Below are positions 14,588 to 22,054 of a DNA stretch of 29,668 bases, piece after piece; position 1 is the first letter of the stretch, and every line of letters begins with the position of its first letter. This DNA is from Pseudomonadota bacterium (GTDB taxonomy: Bacteria > Pseudomonadota > Alphaproteobacteria > Rhizobiales > Tepidamorphaceae). The translations under genes and the position numbers were made by a program. The notes under the pieces are model-generated. The model was not told where the DNA came from. It made no database searches and was given only the letters and a program-made list of their open reading frames with translations. The DNA lies in assembly GCA_023458595.1 (NCBI GenBank), contig JAEWYT010000064.1, positions 1 to 29,668 on the forward strand, written 5' to 3'.

Positions 14588-15190
14588 TCATATCCACTCC
14601 GCCCGTCCATCCCGCCAGACGTAGATCCTATCCTGCGGGATGATCTCGACGGGAATGGCGGCGGTCGGAATGTCCTCCAGCATGCCGCGCACGACGCGGG
14701 TGATGCCGCCGTGGGCGACGCAGACGGTGTCGCGCGTCAGCCCGAAGAGCCACGGGCGGAGGCGGGCGGACAGCATCTCGTAGCTCTCGCCGCGCGAAGG
14801 GACGTAGGCCCACTTGTCGGCCTTGCGGGCGGCGTGGCCGTGCGGATCGCTCACCTTGACCTCCGGCAGGGTGCTGCCTTCCCAGTCGCCGAAGGAGACC
14901 TCGCGCAGGACCGGATCGGCCCTGTAGCGCGACGGATCGAGGCCCATCCGGCCGCGGACGATCTCCATCGTGTCGCGGGCGCGCCGCAGGGGGCTCGCCA
15001 CCCAGTCGAAATCCGCCTCCGCCAGCCCTTCGGCGGCGAACAGCCCGGCGAGCACCTTGCCGTTGCGCGCCGCCTGCTCGCGGCCGCGGGCGTTCAGGTC
15101 GATGTCCATGGTGCCCTGCAGGCGGCCCTCGACGTTCCAGTCCGTCTCGCCGTGGCGGATCAGGTAGAGGGACGCCTTCAGCCCGCTCAC
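14588..15190 (-). CDS. Histidine phosphatase (phosphoglycerate-mutase-like) family protein, 200 aa
   Basis: Begins SGLKASLYLIRHGETDWN, the RHG motif with the phosphorylated His; the second part of the pocket is SPLRRARDTMEIV (Arg) and CVAHGGITRVVRGML (second His). Members dephosphorylate small phosphorylated metabolites or act as cofactor-dependent mutases; the substrate cannot be told. Start is GTG at 15190, which overlaps the stop of the upstream oxidoreductase as GTGA, so I prefer it over any in-frame upstream start. In Rhizobiales a phosphatase of this kind often lies between fabI and aroC. Confidence 0.9.
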   Translation of the reverse strand: MSGLKASLYLIRHGETDWNVEGRLQGTMDIDLNARGREQAARNGKVLAGLFAAEGLAEADFDWVASPLRRARDTMEIVRGRMGLDPSRYRADPVLREVSFGDWEGSTLPEVKVSDPHGHAARKADKWAYVPSRGESYEMLSARLRPWLFGLTRDTVCVAHGGITRVVRGMLEDIPTAAIPVEIIPQDRIYVWRDGRAEWI

Positions 15191-16200
15191 AGCTTGAGGA
15201 CCAGCTTTCCGAAATTGCCGCCGGTGTAGAGCAGGTTCAGGACGTCGGGGAAGGCGTCGACGCCGCCCTCGCGCACGTCCTCGCGCATCTTGAGCTTTCC
15301 CTCGGCGTGCCACTGGCCGAGCTTCTCGTTGGCCTCCGCCATGCGGTCCTGGAAGTCGAAGACGATCAGGCCGCGCACGGTCAGGCGGTTCACCAGGATC
15401 GAGCGCAGGTTCTTCGGGCCGGGCTGCGGCTCGGTGGCGTTGTAGGCCGAGATCAGCCCGCAGACGGGGATGCGGCCGAACAGGTTCATCATCGGCAGGA
15501 CGGTATCGAGGATCTCGCCGCCGACGTTCTCGAAATAGACGTCGACGCCGTCCGGGCAGGCGCTTTGCAGTTCCCCGGCCAGGTTGCCGCCCTTGTAGTC
15601 GACGCAGGCGTCGAAGCCGAGCTCGTCGACCACGTAGCGGCACTTCTCCGGGCCCCCCGCTATTCCGACGGCGCGGCAGCCGACGATCCTGGCGATCTGG
15701 CCGACGATCGAGCCGACCGCGCCCGAGGCCGCCGAGACGACGACGGTCTCGCCGGGCTTCGGCTTGCCGACCTCGATGAGGCCGAAATAGGCGGTCTGGC
15801 CGGGCATCCCCAGGCCGCCGATCCAGCGCTCGAGCGGCGCCTTCGACGGATCGACCTTGAAGCAGCGCGCGCCCTTCGACACCGCGTAGTGCTGGACGCC
15901 GAGCAGGCCCGCGACCGCGTCGCCGACCTTGTAGTCGGGGTGGTTCGACTGGTCGACGATGCCGGCGGCGAAGCCGCGCATCACCGCGCCGATCTCGACG
16001 GGAGGAACATAGGACTTGCCCGCCGAGATCCAGCCGCGCATCGCCGGATCGAGCGAGACGTATTCGACCCTGACCCGGAACTCGCCTTCGCCCGCGTCGG
16101 CGGCCGGCTCGTCGACGATGTCGAAATCGTCCCGCCTGACCATGCCGACCGGGCGGCTTTTCAGACGGACGAGGCGGTTCACGGTCATAGGGTCAGTCAT
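15187..16200 (-). CDS. NADP-dependent MDR oxidoreductase, CurA/leukotriene-B4-dehydrogenase type, 337 aa
   Basis: Zinc-independent medium-chain reductase: RLKSRPVGMVRRDDFDIV at the N-terminus, LDPAMRGWIS and GFAAGIVDQS in the substrate domain, GMPGQTAYFGLIEVGKPKPGETVVVSAASGAVGS as the nucleotide-binding loop, and DVYFENVGGEILD. Members reduce the double bond of alpha,beta-unsaturated ketones or aldehydes (curcumin reductase CurA, YncB). The ATG at 16200 overlaps fabI by 8 bases; a second in-frame Met four codons later is an alternative. The 3' end overlaps the phosphatase start by 4 bases, so fabI, this gene and the phosphatase form one transcription unit. Confidence 0.92.
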   Translation of the reverse strand: MTDPMTVNRLVRLKSRPVGMVRRDDFDIVDEPAADAGEGEFRVRVEYVSLDPAMRGWISAGKSYVPPVEIGAVMRGFAAGIVDQSNHPDYKVGDAVAGLLGVQHYAVSKGARCFKVDPSKAPLERWIGGLGMPGQTAYFGLIEVGKPKPGETVVVSAASGAVGSIVGQIARIVGCRAVGIAGGPEKCRYVVDELGFDACVDYKGGNLAGELQSACPDGVDVYFENVGGEILDTVLPMMNLFGRIPVCGLISAYNATEPQPGPKNLRSILVNRLTVRGLIVFDFQDRMAEANEKLGQWHAEGKLKMREDVREGGVDAFPDVLNLLYTGGNFGKLVLKL

Positions 16201-17014
16201 CCTTGACGACGGAGATGTCGGGAGCGTCGACGGACTTCATGCCGACGACGTGGTAGCCGGAATCGACGTGATGGACCTCGCCGGTGACCGCGCGGCCCAT
16301 GTCGGAGAGGAGATAGAGCGCCGACTGGCCGACCTCGTCGATGGTGACGGTCCGCTTCAGCGGGGCGTTGTATTCGTTCCACTTGAGGATGTAGCGGAAG
16401 TCGCCAATGCCCGACGCCGCGAGCGTCTTGATCGGGCCGGCCGACAGGGCGTTGACGCGGATGTTCCTGGCGCCGAGGTCGACGGCGAGATAGCGCACGC
16501 TCGCCTCCAGGGCCGCCTTGGCGACGCCCATGACGTTGTAGTGCGGCATGACCTTCTCGGCGCCGTAGTAGGTGAGCGTCAGGATCGAGCCGCCGCCCTC
16601 CATCAGCGCCTCGGCGCGCCGGGCGATCGCGGTGAAGGAATAGCAGGAGATGAACATCGTCCTGTTGAAGTTGTCGGCGGTGGTGTCGACGTAGCGGCCG
16701 TCGAGCTGCTCCTTGTCGGAGAAGGCGATGGCGTGGACGAGGAAGTCGAGGCCGCCCCACAGCCTGCGGCACTCCTCGAACACCGCGTCGAGGGTCGCGT
16801 CCTCGGTCACGTCGCAATGGCCGACGACGGTCGCGCCGAGCTCCTGGGCGAGCGGCTCGACGCGCTTCTTCAGCGCCTCGCCCTGATAGGTCAGCGCCAG
16901 GCTCGCGCCTTCGGCGGCGCAGGCCTTGGCGATACCCCAGGCGATCGAGCGGTTGTTCGCGATCCCCATGATAAGACCGCGTTTGCCGGCCATCAGCCCG
17001 TGGGATTCGCTCAT
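16193..17014 (-). CDS. fabI: Enoyl-[acyl-carrier-protein] reductase (NADH), FabI, 273 aa
   Basis: Final reduction of each cycle of type II fatty acid synthesis. The atypical SDR glycine loop GIANNRSIAWGIA (residues 17-29) is characteristic of FabI; the catalytic Tyr159 and Lys166 are in YNVMGVAK, and Tyr149 of the conserved YYGAEK lies before. SAGPIKTLAASGI and the substrate loop follow. Length fits. The start ATG has GAGGG about 7 bases upstream. FabI is the target of triclosan and isoniazid-like inhibitors; some Rhizobiales have two copies and only one is visible here. It is the first gene of the minus-strand run to ribBX. Confidence 0.96.
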   Translation of the reverse strand: MSESHGLMAGKRGLIMGIANNRSIAWGIAKACAAEGASLALTYQGEALKKRVEPLAQELGATVVGHCDVTEDATLDAVFEECRRLWGGLDFLVHAIAFSDKEQLDGRYVDTTADNFNRTMFISCYSFTAIARRAEALMEGGGSILTLTYYGAEKVMPHYNVMGVAKAALEASVRYLAVDLGARNIRVNALSAGPIKTLAASGIGDFRYILKWNEYNAPLKRTVTIDEVGQSALYLLSDMGRAVTGEVHHVDSGYHVVGMKSVDAPDISVVKDD

Positions 17015-17376
17015 GTTCTGCCCTCAGCTTTCTTTCCTGCCGCCGCGCCGGTTCCTATGGCATGGCCGCCATGAGACCGCAAGGTTCGGCGGGCAAAGGC
17101 CCGCTTCTCCGCGCCCCCCGGGCCCGGAGCGACTTCGCCCGGCGTCGCGAGGCGCGGCGTCGCGAGGCTCACCCGGACCGCGCCGCCCCGGGCCGCACCG
17201 CCGACATGACGTTACGGCAGGGCGTCCGCTCCCCTCCCCGCGCGGTCCCGTGCGGGAGGAGACGGGTATGAGGATACGGCAGGTTTCGAGGGGGTGAAGA
17301 AAACGGGACCGGAAATCGTGCAAGGCGTTGGCGGGACGGGCGGAATCGACGAATCCGATGCGAATCCATTCCCGCG
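17015..17376. other. Gene-free region upstream of fabI
   Basis: This stretch must hold the fabI promoter on the minus strand, but no convincing -35/-10 pair is visible in the GC-rich sequence. It contains a 13-bp direct repeat, GGCGTCGCGAGGC, at 17141-17153 and 17156-17168. The long minus-strand open frames crossing here show no protein-like pattern. Confidence 0.5.
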
Positions 17377-17591
17377 GCAGGATCGCGGGCGCCTGCTCCG
17401 CTGCGGCGGTCGAGTGGGCCCCGGATCAAGTCCGGGGCACGCGGTTGTTTGCGGGGCACGCGCCGGGGCACGCGTTTGCTTGCGGGGCACGGGCCGGGCG
17501 CCAGACGGAAGCCTCGTGTCCTGGACTTGATCCAGGACCCGGACGGCCGTGCCGCTCCCGCCTTGCGCGGAAAGCGAGCGGAGGGGGCGCC
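17377..17591. repeat. Array unit 1 (215 bp)
   Basis: Hairpin 1 at 17418-17438, two minirepeats, hairpin 2 at 17518-17538. The first inner copy is the GGTTG variant shared with unit 2. This is the only full unit whose length is not a multiple of three. Confidence 0.88.
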
Positions 17592-17825
17592 GCAGGATCG
17601 CGGGCGCCTGCTCCGCTGCGGCGGTCGAATGGGCCCCGGATCAAGTCCGGGGCACGCGGTTGTTTGCGGGGCACCGTTTGTTTGCGGGGGCACGCGCCGG
17701 GGCACGCGTCTGTTTGCGGGGCACGGGCTGGGCGCAAAATAGAAGCCTCGTGTCCTGGACTTGATCCAGGACCCGGACGGCCGTGCCGCTTCCCGCTCAC
17801 GCGGAAAACGAGCAGAGGGGGCGCG
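17592..17825. repeat. Array unit 2 (234 bp)
   Basis: Hairpin 1 at 17633-17653, three minirepeats, hairpin 2 at 17752-17772. Its lead is nearly identical to that of unit 1 (GCTGCGGCGGTCGA), marking these two as close relatives. Confidence 0.88.
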
Positions 17826-18074
17826 GCAGGATTGCGGGCGTCTGCTCCGCCGCGGCGGTCGAATGGGCCCCGGATCAAGTCCGGGGCACGCGTCTGTTTG
17901 CGGGGCACGCGCCGGGGCACCGTTTGTTCGCGGGGCACGGGCCGGGGCACGCGTCTGTTTGCGGGGGCACGCGCCGGGCGCCAGACAGACGCCTCGTGTC
18001 CTGGACTTGATCCAGGACCCGGACGGCCGCGCGGCTCCCGCCTTGCGCGGAAAACGAGCGGAGGAGGATGTCCC
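17826..18074. repeat. Array unit 3 (249 bp)
   Basis: Hairpin 1 at 17867-17887, three minirepeats, hairpin 2 at 17998-18018. The lead carries GATTGCGGGCGTC in place of GATCGCGGGCGCC. It is the longest unit, and its tail ends in an altered GAGGAGGATGTCCC. Confidence 0.88.
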
Positions 18075-18257
18075 GTAGGATCGCGGGCGCCTGCTCCGGC
18101 GCGGCGGTCGAATGGGCCCCGGATCAAGTCCGGGGCACGCGTTTGTTTGCTGGGCACGGGCCGGGCGCAAAACAGAAGCCTCGTGTCCTGGACTTGATCC
18201 AGGACCCAGACGGCTGCGCGGCTCCCGCCTTCCGCGGAAACGAGCGGAGGGGACGCG
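18075..18257. repeat. Array unit 4 (183 bp)
   Basis: Hairpin 1 at 18116-18136, a single minirepeat, hairpin 2 at 18185-18205. Its shortness is explained by the missing inner copies. Confidence 0.88.
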
Positions 18258-18500
18258 GCAGGATCGCGGGCATCTGCTCCGGCGCGGCGGCCGAGTGGGC
18301 CCCGGATCAAGTCCGGGGCACCGTTTGTTCGCGGGGCGCGCGCCGGGGCACGCGTCTGCTTGCGGGGCATGGGCCGGGGCACCGTTTGTTCGCGGGGCAC
18401 GGGCTGGGCGCAAAATAGAAGCCTCGTGTCCTGGACTTGATCCAGGACCCGGACGGCCGTGCGGCTCCCGCTTGCGCGGAAAACGAGCGGAAGGGGCGCG
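18258..18500. repeat. Array unit 5 (243 bp)
   Basis: Hairpin 1 at 18299-18319, three minirepeats, hairpin 2 at 18428-18448. The lead has the CCGGCGCGGCGGCCGA variant close to that of unit 4. Confidence 0.88.
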
Positions 18501-18533
18501 GCAGGATCGCGGGCGCCTGCTCCGGCGCCCGCT
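18501..18533. repeat. Array unit 6, truncated
   Basis: Only the first ~28 bases of the unit lead remain before the sequence diverges and meets the stop codon of the hydrolase gene at 18538-18540. Confidence 0.8.
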
Positions 18534-18537
18534 AGCC

Positions 18538-19431
18538 TCAGAGGTGGCTCTTGAACCAGTCGCGCTGGGCGGCCGAGGAGATCCTGAAGGGCTCGCCCGT
18601 ATAGGCCTCGAAATGGCCGCCCGGCAGGACGAGGAGCTTCTTGGGCTCCAGCGCCTCCTCGAAGGCGCGGGCGGTGAGGTCGAAGGGGGTCAGGTGATCG
18701 CCCGCCGCGACCACGACCAGGAGCGGCGTCGGCGCGATGCGGGCGATGTAGGTCGCCGGCTCGTACTCGGTGAAGAGCTCGATCGACTGCAGCGTGCACT
18801 CGTTCTTCCAGTTGGTCTCGTGCGTCTTCTCGAAACCCGTGAAGAACGCGTAGGTGTCGGCGGTCGGCAGCGCGGACGGCTGGCCCTCCGGCGCGGTGAC
18901 CGGCATCCGGGCGCCCGCCTCGCCCTTCATCCGGGCGGCGCGGTCGGCGTCGAAGGCGGCGCGCAGGCCGACCCACGTGTCGCCGCGCACGAGGCGGCGC
19001 GCGGTCTCCAGGCCGTAGGTCAGCGGCACCTGCGAGACGACGCACTTCACGCGCCGGTCGATCGCGCCGACGACGAGCACATGGCCGCCGGCGTAGCTCG
19101 ATCCCCAGATGCCGATGCGGTTCGCATCGACCTCCGGCAGGGTCTGCGCGAAGGTGATCGCGTCGCGGTAGCCGTCGATCTGCTCGCGGGGGTCGACGTG
19201 GCCGCGCGGCTCGCCGTCGCTGACGCCGAAGTTGCGGTGGTCGTAGACGATCACGCCGAGGCCCGCGGCGGCGAAGACCTCGGCGAAGTCGTCCAGGAAG
19301 ATCTCCCGGGTCGCGGTGAAGCCGTGGGCCATGACGACCGTCGGCGCGGGGCCCTTCACGCCCTCGGCCAGGTAGTGCCAGCCGCGCAGGGTCACCCCGT
19401 CCTCGGTCCTGAATTCGATGTCGCGACGCAT
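18538..19431 (-). CDS. Alpha/beta hydrolase (acyl-peptidase / dienelactone-hydrolase-like), 297 aa
   Basis: The fold is complete: VVMAHGFTATREIF (oxyanion-hole HGF), GVIVYDHRNFGVSDGEPRG, GIWGSSYAGGHVL with the probable nucleophile Ser112, VVAAGDHLTPFDLT (Asp) and VLPGGHFEAYTGEPF (His). It resembles proteins annotated as acetylxylan esterase or dienelactone hydrolase relatives acting on small esters; the substrate is unknown. ATG 19431 has a near-perfect GGAGG about 6 bases upstream, and upstream residues in the same frame do not look protein-like. The gene is divergent from an AraC-type regulator with a 108-base gap between starts. Its 3' end abuts the tandem repeat array, whose last fragment begins 4 bases beyond the stop. 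Confidence 0.88.
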   Translation of the reverse strand: MRRDIEFRTEDGVTLRGWHYLAEGVKGPAPTVVMAHGFTATREIFLDDFAEVFAAAGLGVIVYDHRNFGVSDGEPRGHVDPREQIDGYRDAITFAQTLPEVDANRIGIWGSSYAGGHVLVVGAIDRRVKCVVSQVPLTYGLETARRLVRGDTWVGLRAAFDADRAARMKGEAGARMPVTAPEGQPSALPTADTYAFFTGFEKTHETNWKNECTLQSIELFTEYEPATYIARIAPTPLLVVVAAGDHLTPFDLTARAFEEALEPKKLLVLPGGHFEAYTGEPFRISSAAQRDWFKSHL

Positions 19432-19539
19432 GTGCTTCCTCCCGTCGTCGTCCGTCGTTGCCTCAAGACCGCTAGGAGGCGCGCGCCGCCGGCGCTTGCA
19501 CGGCAGGGAAGGAGCCTTGTTCGATAGGGAAGCCGATCC

Positions 19540-20556
19540 GTGATATTGTCGCGGGGAGCCGCCCGGAAGAGGCCGGCGACCACCAGGGAGGCGACGACGC
19601 AGACGGCTCCGACGAGAAGCGGCGAATGGACGACCGCGCGCCTGCCGAAGGCGGTCAGGGCGGAGGCCGCGCGCACCATGCTGAGCGCCGTCCACCTGCC
19701 CTGGCAGCTTCGCCTGCGGGACCGGTCGGCCTACGGGCTCGAGATGGCGTGGACGGGGCTCGGCGGCTGCACCCTCGTGGAATGCCGCAGCGCGCCGCTC
19801 GCCGGAAACCGGAGCGCGCGCGAGATCGGCCGCACCGACGGCGATTTCGTCGGGCTCCTCATGGTGCTCGCGGGGACGGAACGGGTGCGCCAGGGCGAGA
19901 CGTCCGAGACGCTGCGGGCCGGCGACATGATCCTGTGGGACGGCGGCCGGCCCATCGACTTCGAGGTCGTGCGCCCCCTGCACAAGGCGACGCTGCTGAT
20001 CCCGCGCGAGCGGCTCGACCGCGCCCTGCCGCAGACCGGATCCGGCGGCGGCGTCCGGGGAGCGCGCCGGATCGACGCGAAATCGGGTCTCGGCGGCCTT
20101 CTGGCGGGGCACATGACGGGGCTCTGCCGGCTGGCCCGCGCCATCCCGGCGAGCGACACGCCGCTTGCCGCCGACATCGTGATCGACCTGCTGGCGCGCC
20201 TTCTGGCCCCGGCCGGCGCGCCGCGTCACGCCGCCGGCCTGATCGAGCGGATATGCGAGCGCGTGGAAGCGCGCCTCGACGACCCCGCGCTGACGCCGAC
20301 GACGCTCGCCGCCGAGCTCGGCCTGACGCCGCGCTACCTGCACATGGCCTTCGCGGCGACCGGCGGGACGATCGGCGCCCACATCCGGGCGCGCCGGCTC
20401 GAACGCATCCGCAGCGATCTCGCCGACCCGCGGCTCGCCCACCTGTCGATCACCGATATCGCGCTCGGCTGGGGCTTCAACGACGCCGCGCACGCGAGCC
20501 GGGCCTTCCACAGGGCCTACGGCATGCCGCCGAGCCGGTTCAGGGCGGCGGTCTGA
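19540..20556 (+). CDS. AraC-family transcriptional regulator, 338 aa
   Basis: The C-terminal ~110 residues hold the two helix-turn-helix motifs of the family: LTPTTLAAELGLTPRYLHMAFAA and LSITDIALGWGFNDAAHASRAFHRAYGMPPSRFR. The N-terminal part is the AraC-binding-like domain 2 (cupin-type; GGCTLVECRS, GDFVGLLMVLAG, LRAGDMILWDGGRP). Start is GTG 19540 with AGGGA about 9 bases upstream; the ATG at 19678 would cut off the conserved WTTARLP segment, so I prefer the GTG with moderate confidence. Divergence from the hydrolase gene suggests it controls that gene; the effector is unknown. Confidence 0.88.
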   Translation: MILSRGAARKRPATTREATTQTAPTRSGEWTTARLPKAVRAEAARTMLSAVHLPWQLRLRDRSAYGLEMAWTGLGGCTLVECRSAPLAGNRSAREIGRTDGDFVGLLMVLAGTERVRQGETSETLRAGDMILWDGGRPIDFEVVRPLHKATLLIPRERLDRALPQTGSGGGVRGARRIDAKSGLGGLLAGHMTGLCRLARAIPASDTPLAADIVIDLLARLLAPAGAPRHAAGLIERICERVEARLDDPALTPTTLAAELGLTPRYLHMAFAATGGTIGAHIRARRLERIRSDLADPRLAHLSITDIALGWGFNDAAHASRAFHRAYGMPPSRFRAAV

Positions 20557-20617
20557 CCCCGCCCGCGTTCATCGTCGGGGCCGGCGCCGGAAACGGAGGC
20601 GACCGGAGGGCACGGAG

Positions 20618-20641
20618 GGCGCCCGGGCGAAGGCGGGCGCC
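20618..20641. terminator. GC-rich hairpin between convergent araC-type gene and xseB
   Basis: An 8-bp perfect stem (20618-20625 with 20634-20641) with an 8-nt loop lies in the 165-base gap between the two convergent genes. There is no T run on either side, so it is at best a weak bidirectional terminator. Its GCGAAGGCGGG core resembles the repeat at 22971-23058, so it may be a degenerate member of that family. Confidence 0.35.
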
Positions 20642-20721
20642 AGTTCTCCCGCCAGCGGCTCCGGGGCGGACGACGGGCTGCCGCGGGGAGGACCGGGGGA
20701 GACGGTTCGCCCCGGCCCGAC

Positions 20722-20979
20722 CTAGTCCACGTCCAGCGGCTCGGTGCCGGCGGCCTCGCCGTTCTTGACGACGATCTTCTCGACCTTCGCCTCCGCCGAC
20801 TTCAGAAGCCCCTCGCAATGCTTCCTCAGCGCGTCGCCGCGGGTGTACATCTCGATGGACTTCTCGAGCGGGACGTTGCCGCCTTCGAGCTGCTCGACGA
20901 TCTCCTCGAGCCTCTTCAGCGCATCCTCGAAGGACAGTTCTGCGATATCGGCTGGCGTCGGGGCCACACGCGACGTCAT
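20722..20979 (-). CDS. xseB: Exodeoxyribonuclease VII small subunit, 85 aa
   Basis: Short protein with LSFEDALKRLEEIVEQLEGGNVPLEKSIEMYTRGDALRKHCEGLL, the conserved coiled XseB core; several small subunits bind one XseA to make a single-strand-specific DNA exonuclease. Length is typical. The large subunit xseA is not in the window. ATG 20979 has GAGGGTAGAGT upstream on the minus strand. It follows the histone-deacetylase-like gene by 29 bases, a neighbour pair often seen in Rhizobiales. Confidence 0.95.
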   Translation of the reverse strand: MTSRVAPTPADIAELSFEDALKRLEEIVEQLEGGNVPLEKSIEMYTRGDALRKHCEGLLKSAEAKVEKIVVKNGEAAGTEPLDVD

Positions 20980-21008
20980 ACTCTACCCTCTTTCCCTCAG
21001 GCCCCCCG

Positions 21009-21935
21009 TCACGCTCCCATCAGCGCGCGCACATGCGCGGCGGCCGACAGGGCGAGCCCTTGCAGATCGTAGCCGCCTTCGAGCAGGGAGACGACCCTGC
21101 CGTTGCAGCAGTTTTCGGCGACATCCATCAACCGCTTGGTAATCCACGCGAAATCGGCTTCGACCAGATTGATGTTGGCGAGCGGATCGCGGGTGTGGGC
21201 GTCGAATCCGGCGGAGATGACGATGAGATCGGGCGCGAATCGCTCGAGCGCAGGAAGAATCACCACCGCCATCGCCTCGCGGAACTCCGGCCCGCCGTCG
21301 CCGGGCGCGAGGGGGGCGTTGAAGACGTTGCCGACGCCGGTCTCCGACATCGCGCCGGTGCCGGGATAGAGCGGCATCTGGTGGGTCGAGCCGTAGAACA
21401 TGCCCGCATCCTCGAAGAAGATGTCCTGGGTGCCGTTGCCGTGGTGGACGTCGAAATCGATGACGGCGACGCGCTCGGCACCGTGCCTCCGCCTGGCGTG
21501 GTAGGCTGCGACGGCGGCGTTGTTGAACAGGCAGAAGCCCATCGCTTTCACCTTCTCGGCGTGGTGGCCGGGCGGGCGGATGCCGCAGAAGGCGTTCCTG
21601 ACCTTGCCTTCCATCACCTCGTCGACGGCCGTCGTCGCCGCGCCGATCCCGCGCAGCGCCGCCATCAGGCTGCCCGGCGACATCGAGGTGTCCGGATCGA
21701 GCTGGACGTGGCCTTCCTCCGGCGAGGCGGCGGCGACCCGGTCCACGTAGGCGGCGGGATGGGCGAGCTCGGCCTGCTCGAGGGTGCCGAGCGGGGCCTG
21801 CTCGCGGATCAGGTTCTGGAACACGTCGTTCTCGAGCGCCCGCTCCAGCGCGCGCAGCCGGTCGGGGCGCTCGGGATGGCCGAAGCCGTTGTCGTGCTCG
21901 AGGCAGGCGGGATGGGTCAGGTAGAGGGTCGACAC
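21009..21935 (-). CDS. Histone-deacetylase-family (acetylpolyamine amidohydrolase / AcuC-like) zinc hydrolase, 308 aa
   Basis: Family motifs in order: YLTHPACLEHDNGFGHPERPDRL at the N-terminus, CGIRPPGHHAEKVKAMGFCLFNNAAVAA (tandem active-site His), VIDFDVHHGNGTQDIFF (zinc Asp and His), ISAGFDAHTRDPL (second zinc Asp), EGGYDL at the end. Bacterial members deacetylate polyamines, acetylated proteins or other small acetyl-amides using zinc; the target is unknown. Start is GTG 21935, which matches the family N-terminus. It lies upstream of xseB by 29 bases and the two are likely co-transcribed. Confidence 0.93.
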   Translation of the reverse strand: MSTLYLTHPACLEHDNGFGHPERPDRLRALERALENDVFQNLIREQAPLGTLEQAELAHPAAYVDRVAAASPEEGHVQLDPDTSMSPGSLMAALRGIGAATTAVDEVMEGKVRNAFCGIRPPGHHAEKVKAMGFCLFNNAAVAAYHARRRHGAERVAVIDFDVHHGNGTQDIFFEDAGMFYGSTHQMPLYPGTGAMSETGVGNVFNAPLAPGDGGPEFREAMAVVILPALERFAPDLIVISAGFDAHTRDPLANINLVEADFAWITKRLMDVAENCCNGRVVSLLEGGYDLQGLALSAAAHVRALMGA

Positions 21936-22054
21936 GGGACTGCTTACTCTCTCGGCGTCACGGAACCTTCAGCGTAGAAGCAAGACGAAGCGAGGGGAAG
22001 GGCGCGACCGTCGGGGGCGTCGATGCGCCCGCCCGGACCACCGCGAACACAGCC

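Larger units (their letters stand above)
17377..18533. repeat. Tandem array of five 183-249 bp units plus a truncated sixth, with paired hairpins
   Basis: The unit begins at GCAGGATCGCGGGC and recurs at 17377, 17592, 17826, 18075 (GTAGG variant), 18258 and 18501. Each full unit has: a conserved lead; hairpin 1 (arm GCCCCGGA, loop TCAAG, arm TCCGGGGC); one to three copies of a minirepeat around TTTGCGGGGCAC; hairpin 2 (arm GTCCTGGA, loop CTTGA, arm TCCAGGAC); and a conserved tail with CGGACGGCCG and a degenerate CGAGCGGAGGGG. The core of hairpin 2 is the reverse complement of that of hairpin 1. The layout resembles BIME clusters of oppositely oriented REP sequences. It fills the gap between fabI and the 3' end of the hydrolase gene. 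Several frames are open through it but they give only repetitive Arg/Pro translations. Confidence 0.92.

Noticed and set aside
17377..18533. CRISPR array
   Set aside because: The units are 183-249 bp, and the parts between hairpins are similar to each other rather than unique spacers; no cas gene is present.
17169..19045. Long minus-strand open frames of 414 and 539 residues, and several plus-strand ones, across the repeat array
   Set aside because: Their translations are repetitive Arg/Pro/Ala strings (DLIRGPF, ACPGLDPGP and similar) that mirror the DNA repeat; one of them is just the out-of-frame shadow of the hydrolase gene. No start, ribosome site or protein-like pattern supports them.
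19626..20768. 380-residue plus-strand frame overlapping the AraC-type gene
   Set aside because: Out of frame with the recognisable helix-turn-helix domains; composition is Arg/Pro-rich, as expected of a shadow frame.
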